DNA from: Nocardioides terrigena
GTDB lineage: Bacteria; Actinomycetota; Actinomycetes; Propionibacteriales; Nocardioidaceae
Direction: 5' to 3'
Assembly (NCBI RefSeq): GCF_003047265.1
Contig: NZ_PZYY01000006.1
Span: 124,001-188,000 of the forward strand
Length of the DNA stretch: 64,000 bases
Notes under the pieces: model-generated
Seen by the model: only the letters and a program-made list of their open reading frames with translations
Databases searched by the model: none
Told to the model about the DNA's origin: nothing
Position numbers and translations under genes: made by a program
Shown here: piece by piece, positions 58,658 to 64,000 of the stretch
Position numbering within the stretch: the first letter of the stretch is position 1
How the letters are laid out: each line of letters starts with the position of its first letter

Positions 58658-58673
58658 AGGGACTTTGGTCCTC
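58658..58673 (+). promoter_or_regulatory. DosR/DevR box between GAF-ANTAR and universal stress protein genes
   Basis: AGGGACTTTGGTCCTC matches the core of the mycobacterial DosR box (GGGACTWWAGTCC) at 12 of 13 positions. It lies 29 bp upstream of the GAF-ANTAR start and 132 bp upstream of the universal stress protein gene. Universal stress proteins are classic DosR targets. This is the best of the three boxes in the window. Confidence 0.65.
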
Positions 58674-58804
58674 TTCCTGCCCGGCAGGACGGCTGCTAAC
58701 TTCGACCCCGGGTGTGGATAGGCGCCCGTTCGGTCGGACACCGAGAGCCCGCGGGGGAGGGTGTCCACGCCGAGCACCGCTCCGTGAGATGACCGGAGTT
58801 GATC

Positions 58805-59773
58805 ATGCCCACGGCTCACGCAGCCAGCAGTCGACACCGGTCGCCGACGCGGCTCGGTGCGCCTTCATCACCCAGTGCCGCCGGCGTGAGTCCCCCCGCA
58901 GGGGGAGGGGACTCGCGCCGGCGGGACCGCGTCGTGGTCGGCGTCGCCGCCGGTCGGGACGCCGAGGTCGCCGTCTCGTACGCCGCTCGCGAGGCGGCCG
59001 CGCGCGGCACCTCGCTGGAGCTGGTCCACGTCCTCCGTCCCGGCACGCCGCGGCCGGCCGGGACGCTGGAGGAGGCCGAGGTGGGTGTCCTGCACCGGGC
59101 CCGGCAGGTCGCGGCCGCGGAGGCTCCGCTCGTGCCGGTGACCTCGACCCTGCTCGGCGGTCCGCCTGCCGAGTCCCTGGTGGCGCACGCGGAGTCCGCC
59201 GGGCTGCTGGTGGTCGGCGCCTCGGCGACGGCCCCCACCGACCGGTGGCGACCGGAGTCGCTGTCGACGGTGGTCGCGGCCGGAGCCGGGTGTCCGGTGG
59301 CGGTGGTGCCGCCGGATGCGGGGCACACGGTGATCCGCCGGGTGGTGGTCGGGCTCAGGTGGCCGCCCCACGAGGACGAGGCACTGCTGGAGGAGGGCTT
59401 CGCGGCGGCCGAGCGGTGGCACTGCGACCTCGAGGTGGTGCACGCCGGTCGCGCGCAGGGGTCCCGCCGCGACCCACCGACCCCGCGGGGACACGACCCG
59501 GGCTGGGTGCCCGGGCTGACGGCACTCGTCGAGGAGCACCTGGTCGTGCCCCGTCGGCGGCACCCTGAGGTCCACGTGCGTGTCGACGTGGTGCGGTCGT
59601 CCCCTGCCGAGGCACTGATGGACAGCGTCGGGCCGGGCACCGTGCTCATGGTGTCGCGCACCTCGGACGGCACTCCCGGCCCGGCCCTCGGTCCCACCTC
59701 GCGGGGGGTCCTGCACCTGGCGCGGTGTGCCGTGGAGCTGGTGCCCGTCCGCCGCATGCACGGTCCCCGCTGA
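58805..59773 (+). CDS. Tandem universal stress protein
   Basis: 322 residues from ATG 58805 (a TTG at 58799 is in frame). After a 40-residue Ser/Arg-rich leader, two Usp domains follow: RVVVGVAAGRDAEVAVSYAAREAAARGTSLELVHVL ... LLVVGASATAPTDRWRPESLSTVVAAGAGCPVAVV, then RRVVVGLRWPPHEDEALLEEGFAAAERWHCDLEVVHA. The ATP-binding G-x2-G-x9-G(S/T) motif is degenerate in both, so nucleotide binding is uncertain. The DosR-like box upstream suggests hypoxia or redox control. Usp tandem proteins of this size are typical of dormancy regulons. Confidence 0.83.
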   Translation: MPTAHAASSRHRSPTRLGAPSSPSAAGVSPPAGGGDSRRRDRVVVGVAAGRDAEVAVSYAAREAAARGTSLELVHVLRPGTPRPAGTLEEAEVGVLHRARQVAAAEAPLVPVTSTLLGGPPAESLVAHAESAGLLVVGASATAPTDRWRPESLSTVVAAGAGCPVAVVPPDAGHTVIRRVVVGLRWPPHEDEALLEEGFAAAERWHCDLEVVHAGRAQGSRRDPPTPRGHDPGWVPGLTALVEEHLVVPRRRHPEVHVRVDVVRSSPAEALMDSVGPGTVLMVSRTSDGTPGPALGPTSRGVLHLARCAVELVPVRRMHGPR

Positions 59774-59816
59774 CCCCGGGGGGAAGGATCCGGCGCCGGG
59801 GCTGGTTGGGTGAGCC

Positions 59817-60716
59817 ATGCGCATCTTCTTCACCGGAGGCAGCGGCAAGGCCGGCAAGCACGTCGCCCCCTTCCTCGCAGCCCAGGGCCACCAGGTCACC
59901 AACGCCGACCTCGTCCCGCTGGGGCACCCCGACGTGGCCGACCTGCGGGTCGACCTCACCGACGCGGGGGAGACATACTCGGCGCTGGCCGGGCTGGCGA
60001 CCTTCGACGAGCTCGACCTGCCGGAGAAGCCGTCGTACGACGCGGTCGTGCACTTCGCGGCGGTGCCCGCGATCCTGCGCGAGGCGGACTCGGCGACGTA
60101 CGCGACCAACGTCCTCAGCACCTACCACGTGCTCGAGGCGGCCACCCGGCTCGGCATCCCCAAGGTCGTCTTCGCCTCCTCGGAGACGACCTACGGGATC
60201 TGCTTCGCCCAGGGGGAGCGGCGCCCGCTCTACCTGCCGGTCGACGAGGAGCACCCGACCGTCCCGGAGGACTCCTACGCGATGTCCAAGGTCGCGGGCG
60301 AGGTGACGGCGCGGTCCTTCCACGCCCGCACCGGCGCCGACATCTACGGCCTGCGGATCAACAACGTCATCGAGCCGCACGAGTACGCCGACATGTTCCC
60401 GGCGTTCCTCGACGACCCGGCGCTGCGGCGTCGCAACGTCTTCGCCTACATCGACACCCGGGACCTGTCGCAGATGGTGCAACGGTGCCTGGAGACCGAC
60501 GGGCTGGGCTACGAGGTCTTCAACGTCGCCAACGCCGACATGTCGGTGGCCGCGACGACCGAGGAGATCCGCGCGCGCTTCTACGACGGGGTGGAGCTGC
60601 GCCGGGAGATGAGCCGCGACGAGACTTTCTACTCCATCGACAAGGCGCGCGAGCTCGTCGGCTTCGTGCCGGAGCACTCCTGGCGCGACGTCCTGCCGGA
60701 CCCCGCCGCCTCCTAG
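59817..60716 (+). CDS. NAD-dependent epimerase/dehydratase (extended SDR)
   Basis: 299 residues from ATG 59817. Extended SDR: FFTGGSGKAGKHVAPFLAAQGHQV (cofactor loop), VVHFAAVPAI, FASSETTYG (catalytic Ser/Thr), and YAMSKVAGEV (Tyr/Lys). The chain has a substrate domain (RINNVIEPHEYADMFPAFLDDP) and ends FVPEHSWRDVL, as in nucleotide-sugar epimerases. No partner sugar genes are nearby, so the substrate is open. Confidence 0.85.
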   Translation: MRIFFTGGSGKAGKHVAPFLAAQGHQVTNADLVPLGHPDVADLRVDLTDAGETYSALAGLATFDELDLPEKPSYDAVVHFAAVPAILREADSATYATNVLSTYHVLEAATRLGIPKVVFASSETTYGICFAQGERRPLYLPVDEEHPTVPEDSYAMSKVAGEVTARSFHARTGADIYGLRINNVIEPHEYADMFPAFLDDPALRRRNVFAYIDTRDLSQMVQRCLETDGLGYEVFNVANADMSVAATTEEIRARFYDGVELRREMSRDETFYSIDKARELVGFVPEHSWRDVLPDPAAS

Positions 60717-60729
60717 GGACCCGCCCGGG

Positions 60730-60954
60730 TCACGGGGCGGAGGGGAGCTCCAGCTCGCTGATGCGGGCCCGGAGGCTCTGCTCGGCCAGGCGCCACAGGG
60801 TGGCCGAGTGGGCGTGGTGGTGGTGCCGGCCGGTCCCGGGCCGCGCACTGTCCCGGGACGTCTCCTGCAGCTGCGCGCGGACCGCGAAGTCGTCGGCCGC
60901 GGCCCTCAGCGAGTCGATGGCCACGGCCCGCCAGTCGACGGTCACCTCTGTCAT
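60730..60954 (-). CDS. Small hypothetical protein with a His cluster
   Basis: 74 residues from ATG 60954. Strong third-position G/C bias supports coding. It has a helical N-terminus (VDWRAVAIDSLRAAADDFAVRAQLQ), a GRHHHHAHSATLW segment with five closely spaced His that could bind metal, and a helical end (RLAEQSLRARISELELPS). No family recognised. It converges with the epimerase gene, 13 bp apart. Confidence 0.55.
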   Translation of the reverse strand: MTEVTVDWRAVAIDSLRAAADDFAVRAQLQETSRDSARPGTGRHHHHAHSATLWRLAEQSLRARISELELPSAP

Positions 60955-61008
60955 GGCGCGATGTTTCCCGATGAATGGCCGGGTGGGGCGCCCACGGCGC
61001 GAACCTGC

Positions 61009-61419
61009 TCAATTTTGAGGGAGGCCGTACGGGTCCCGGGAGACGCTGGAGAGCGGGACGATCTGGCGCCCGAGGGGGAGCAGCGACAGCGGGATCATCT
61101 TCCAGCAGGCGATGCCGAAGGGGATCCCGATGATCGTGATCATGAGCAGGAGACCCGTGACCAGGTGCAGCAGGGCCAGCTCCCAGCCGAAGAAGATGAT
61201 CCACACGACGTTGCCGATCACCGACCAGATGCCCGCGTCGCGACGCCAGGTCGTCGTCCGGCCGAACGGCCACAGGACGAAGGCGGCCAGCCGGAAGGAC
61301 GCGATCCCGAAGGGGATCGTCACGATGAGCACGAAGGCGAGCACCCCGGCGATGGCGTAGCCGATCGCGAGCCAGAACCCCGCGAGCACCAGCCACAGGA
61401 TGTTGCCGATCGTCTGCAC
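61009..61419 (-). CDS. YccF domain inner membrane protein
   Basis: 136 residues from GTG 61419. Two copies of the YccF motif: TIGNILWLVLAGFWLAIGYAIAG...TIPFGIASFRLAAFVLWPFGR and VIGNVVWIIFFGWELALLHLVTG...GIPFGIACWKMIPLSLLPLGR. Four transmembrane helices in total. Function unknown across the family. It starts 2 bp after the ALDH stop, so it is the third gene of the GMC-ALDH-yccF operon. Confidence 0.88.
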   Translation of the reverse strand: MQTIGNILWLVLAGFWLAIGYAIAGVLAFVLIVTIPFGIASFRLAAFVLWPFGRTTTWRRDAGIWSVIGNVVWIIFFGWELALLHLVTGLLLMITIIGIPFGIACWKMIPLSLLPLGRQIVPLSSVSRDPYGLPQN

Positions 61420-61421
61420 GG

Positions 61422-62978
61422 TCAGGACCGCCCGGACGGTCGTGGACCCCGGCCGCTGCGCTCGCGCAGGGTGGCGATGGGACGCCGGGGCACCTTCGGC
61501 AGCTGGGTCGCGCGCCCGTGCAGGGCGGTGAGCAGCGAGGCCATCGCGCTGTCCTGCTCGGGCGTGCGGTCGAAGGTGGTCAGGTTGAGGACGGGCTTGA
61601 ACCGCACCCGGGTGACGGCCTTGGCATAGGTGAACTCCTTGAGCCCGTCGGGGCCGTGGATGCGTCCGAAGCCGGAGTCGCCGACGCCGCCGAAGGGCAG
61701 ACCGGGGACGGCGACGAAGGAGACGACGGAGTTGATCGAGGTCATCCCCGAGCGCAGGCGACGGGCCAGCTCCGGCCCGCGTGCCGCGGAGAACACCGCC
61801 GCGCCCAGGCCGTAGCGGGTGGCGTTGGCCAGCTCGACGGCCTCGTCCATGTCCCGCACCCGGCGCACGGTGACGGTCGGCCCGAAGGTCTCCTCGCGGA
61901 CCGCGGCGGAGTCCTCGGGCACGTCGACGAGCACGGTCGGCTGGATGAACCGGTCGCCCACGGCGTCGGTCCCGCCGACCACGGCCCGGCCTCCCCGGGC
62001 CAGCGCGTCCTCGACGTGGCGGCGTACGACGTCGACCTGGCTCGGCATCGTCATCGGCCCGATCTGTGCCTCCGCGTCGGTGCCGGCGTGGATCGTGCCG
62101 GCCCGACGGGTCAGCTCCGCGACGAACCGGTCGTGGACCCGGTCGTGCACGTAGACCCGCTCGATGCCGGTGCAGGTCTGGCCGGCGTTGGAGAACGCAC
62201 CCCAGGCGGCCGCGTCGGCGGCGGCGTCCACGTCGGCGTCGTGGTCGACGAGCATGGCGTCCTTGCCGCCGGCCTCGATGAGCACCGGGGTGAGGTTCTC
62301 GGCGCAGGTGGCCATCACCACCTTGGCGGTCCGGGTCGAGCCGGTGAAGGCGAGCTTGTCGATGTCGGCCCGGCACAGCGCCGCGCCGGTCTCGCCGCCG
62401 CCGATGACGACCTGCAGGAGGTCGTGGTCCGGCACCACCTCGCGCAGGCTCTCGGCCAGCCAGACGCCGACGCCGGGCGTCAGCTCGCTGGGCTTGAAGA
62501 CCACGGCGTTGCCGGCGCCGAGGGCGTAGGCGATCGAGCCCATCGGGGTGAAGACCGGGTAGTTCCACGGGCCGATGACCCCGACGACGCCCAGCGGGAG
62601 GTACTCCACCGAGGCGGCCTGGTTGGCGAGCAGCAGGCCGGGGGAGACGCGCCGACGACCGAGCACCTTCCGGGCGTGCGAGCCGATCCAGGCGAGGTGG
62701 TCGATCGCGAGCCCGATCTCGAGCTGCGCGTCGCCGTGGGGCTTGCCCGTCTCCTGGTGCACGACGTCACCGAGCTGCGCCATCCGGCGGGTCAGGACGC
62801 CGCGCCACTGGCCGAGCACCTCCGCGCGGCCGTCGAAGCCGAGGCCGGCCCACCAGTGGCTGGCCTGCCGGGCGCGGGCGACGGCCGCGTCCACGGAGGC
62901 GGTGTCGTCGACGGTGTGGATGCCGACGACGTCGCCGGTGGCGGGGTTGATCGACTCGAGCTTGTCCGGGGTCGTCAT
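61422..62978 (-). CDS. Aldehyde dehydrogenase, succinate-semialdehyde dehydrogenase-like
   Basis: 518 residues from ATG 62978. ALDH fold: VIGPWNYPVFTPMGSIAYALGAGNAVVFKPSELTP, FTGSTRTAKVVMATCAENLTPVLIEAGGKDAMLV (catalytic Glu), FSNAGQTCTGIERVYV (catalytic Cys), and EETFGPTVTVRRV. The overall pattern resembles GabD2-type or broad-specificity ALDHs more than betaine-aldehyde dehydrogenase. It follows the GMC oxidoreductase by one base, so it probably oxidises the aldehyde that enzyme makes from an alcohol. Confidence 0.9.
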   Translation of the reverse strand: MTTPDKLESINPATGDVVGIHTVDDTASVDAAVARARQASHWWAGLGFDGRAEVLGQWRGVLTRRMAQLGDVVHQETGKPHGDAQLEIGLAIDHLAWIGSHARKVLGRRRVSPGLLLANQAASVEYLPLGVVGVIGPWNYPVFTPMGSIAYALGAGNAVVFKPSELTPGVGVWLAESLREVVPDHDLLQVVIGGGETGAALCRADIDKLAFTGSTRTAKVVMATCAENLTPVLIEAGGKDAMLVDHDADVDAAADAAAWGAFSNAGQTCTGIERVYVHDRVHDRFVAELTRRAGTIHAGTDAEAQIGPMTMPSQVDVVRRHVEDALARGGRAVVGGTDAVGDRFIQPTVLVDVPEDSAAVREETFGPTVTVRRVRDMDEAVELANATRYGLGAAVFSAARGPELARRLRSGMTSINSVVSFVAVPGLPFGGVGDSGFGRIHGPDGLKEFTYAKAVTRVRFKPVLNLTTFDRTPEQDSAMASLLTALHGRATQLPKVPRRPIATLRERSGRGPRPSGRS

Positions 62979-62979
62979 G

Positions 62980-64000
62980 TCAGGCCTTTCCGCGCAGGAG
63001 GTCGGCGGCGCGCTCGCCGACCATGATCGAGGGGGCGTTGGTGTTGCCGCGCGGGACGACCGGCATCACGCTGGCGTCGGCGACGCGGAGACCCTCGACG
63101 CCCCGCACCCGCAGCTCGGGGTCGACGACGGCTCGCTCGTCACCGCCCATCGCACAGGTGCCGACCGGGTGGTAGAGCGTCTGGGTGTGAGCACGCAGGT
63201 GGGTCTCGATCTGCGCGTCGGTGGGGTCGTCGCCCCAGCCCTCCATCGTGGGCAGCCCGGGGCCGGTGACGTGCTCGGCCAGCGGCCCGGTGGAGACCGT
63301 CTCGAGCAGGCGGCGGACGCCGGCGACCATGGCGTCGAGGTCGGCCTGGTCGTCGTAGTAGCCGGGGTCGATGTCCGGGTGCCAGCGCGGGTCGCGCGAC
63401 CGCAGGCGGAGGGTGCCGCGGCTCTGCACGCTGACGAGCGTCGGTGCCACGGTGACGTTGCGGCTCGTCGCCTCGTGCAGGCCGTTGTCGTAGAAGCCGC
63501 TCGGAGCCACGTGCACCTGCAGGTCGGGGGCCTCGAGGTCGTCGCGGGTGCGCCAGAACCCGCCGCCCTCGCCGATGTTGGAGACGAGCGGGCCGGTGCC
63601 GGTCGCCTTCGCCCGGGCGAACTGGACGAGGTTGTTGTGGTCCGCCAGGTCCGTGACGCCGCGGGTGCGGAAGACGAGCGGTGCGGCGGGATGGTCGTGG
63701 AGGTTCTGGCCGACCCCGGGGAGGTCGACCAGGACGTCGACGCCGACCTCGCGCAGGTGCGCGCCGGGGCCGATGCCCGACAGCATCAACAGCTGGGGGG
63801 AGTTGACCGCGCCCCCCGAGAGGACGACCTCCGCGTCGACGTACGTCGTGTGGGTGGTGGGCCCGTGCTGGTAGGTCACGCCGACGGCGCGGCCGCCCTC
63901 GACGACGATCCGCTCGACGAGCGCACCGGTGCGGACGGTGAGGTTGGGCCGGTCCCGGGCGGGGTCGAGGTAGGCGTTCGCGGTCGACCAGCGGCGACCC
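62980..64000 (-). CDS. GMC family oxidoreductase (5' end beyond window)
   Basis: The reading frame is open from 62980 to the window edge, so the N-terminus including the FAD-binding motif is outside. The visible 340 residues show GMC landmarks: GRRWSTANAYLDPARDRPNLTV, VVLSGGAVNSPQLLMLSGIGP (signature 2), VDLPGVGQNLHDHP, and HPVGTCAMGGDERAVVDPELRVRGVEGLRVADASVMPVVPRGNTNAPSIMVGERAADLL with the active-site His. It oxidises an alcohol such as choline or a polyethylene-glycol-type substrate. It is upstream of, and coupled to, the ALDH gene. Confidence 0.92.
   Translation of the reverse strand, partial: GRRWSTANAYLDPARDRPNLTVRTGALVERIVVEGGRAVGVTYQHGPTTHTTYVDAEVVLSGGAVNSPQLLMLSGIGPGAHLREVGVDVLVDLPGVGQNLHDHPAAPLVFRTRGVTDLADHNNLVQFARAKATGTGPLVSNIGEGGGFWRTRDDLEAPDLQVHVAPSGFYDNGLHEATSRNVTVAPTLVSVQSRGTLRLRSRDPRWHPDIDPGYYDDQADLDAMVAGVRRLLETVSTGPLAEHVTGPGLPTMEGWGDDPTDAQIETHLRAHTQTLYHPVGTCAMGGDERAVVDPELRVRGVEGLRVADASVMPVVPRGNTNAPSIMVGERAADLLRGKA

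Noticed and set aside
1-64000. Frequent CGTACG/GTCGTACG hexamers as possible functional motifs
   Set aside because: They occur mainly inside coding sequence in keeping with local codon choice (Ser/Arg-Tyr and Ala-Tyr pairs), and no spacing or orientation pattern was visible by eye; a genome-wide count against a Markov model would be needed.
1-64000. CRISPR arrays, tRNA/rRNA genes, transposases, phage genes
   Set aside because: None were seen: no regular repeat-spacer units, no tRNA T-arm consensus outside coding sequence, and no transposase or integrase motifs.
8860-64000. A choline-to-betaine system formed by BetT (8.9 kb), GMC oxidoreductase and ALDH (61-64 kb)
   Set aside because: The genes are 50 kb apart, the ALDH looks succinate-semialdehyde-type, and the GMC N-terminus is outside the window; a functional link cannot be supported.

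Overview
The window is very GC-rich, with G or C in most third codon positions, many GTG starts and heavy use of 1-4 bp start/stop overlaps. It carries actinobacterial hallmarks: a pcaL fusion, IclR control of pca/pob genes, a WS/DGAT acyltransferase, an ANTAR protein, a DosR-like motif and a septum-formation lipoprotein. It reads as the chromosome of a soil actinobacterium of the Nocardioides type; this is inferred from gene content, with no rRNA or marker gene to confirm it. I saw no tRNA, rRNA, IS element, prophage or CRISPR array. No stretch over 300 bp lacks a gene.

Layout. (1) 1-12.8 kb: mostly unlinked secreted or metabolic genes: a CRTAC1-like FG-GAP protein, a propeller-like membrane protein, a lipoprotein, a MOSC protein, a phosphodiesterase, a serine hydrolase, a LamG protein, a BCCT choline/betaine transporter, a nucleotidyltransferase, a flavin/PNPOx protein and DUF2218. 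(2) 12.8-19.5 kb: quinate/shikimate catabolism (aroQ/qsuC, qsuB, a TetR regulator, qsuD, an MHS transporter), interrupted by a tetR-SMR-SMR efflux operon. (3) 19.6-28.6 kb: the protocatechuate branch (pcaH-G-B-L, pobA), two IclR regulators, an extradiol-dioxygenase/MarR pair and an HD phosphohydrolase. (4) 28.7-37.4 kb: an eight-gene, translationally coupled operon (P450, split PEP-synthase-like kinase, SDR, ferredoxin, ferredoxin reductase, HD phosphohydrolase, ALDH) matching the cre (4-cresol) system of Corynebacterium glutamicum. (5) 37.4-49.7 kb: a K+/H+ antiporter pair, methyltransferases, a CDP-alcohol phosphatidyltransferase, an ECF sigma/anti-sigma pair, an LtaS-like sulfatase, and a six-gene operon (dehydrogenase, PTPS homologue, glycosyltransferase, LPG-synthase-type membrane protein, RibD-type reductase, GTP cyclohydrolase II) that looks like an uncharacterised pterin/pyrimidine pathway. 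(6) 49.7-61 kb: a stress-flavoured block (WS/DGAT, general-stress-type protein, SHOCT protein, agmatinase-like enzyme, UvrA2-like protein, GAF-ANTAR, universal stress protein) with three DosR-like boxes. (7) 61-64 kb: a YccF protein, an aldehyde dehydrogenase and a GMC oxidoreductase running off the end.

How the parts work together. Regions 2-4 converge on protocatechuate. Quinate/shikimate enters through QsuD, AroQ and QsuB. 4-Alkylphenols would be phosphorylated, oxidised by the P450, dephosphorylated and oxidised to 4-hydroxybenzoate, which PobA hydroxylates. PcaHG, PcaB and PcaL then give 3-oxoadipate; pcaIJ and pcaF are not in the window. Four copies of one palindrome (CTTCCRYYNRRYGGAAG) lie before pcaH/iclR, pobA, the lone HD gene and the P450 operon, suggesting one IclR-type regulon. 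A separate 21-bp motif is shared by the qsuB/tetR and qsuD promoters.

The best candidates for undescribed biology are the 44.97-49.72 kb operon, whose PTPS homologue has lost its zinc site and catalytic triad, and the regulatory wiring of the cre/pob/pca region.
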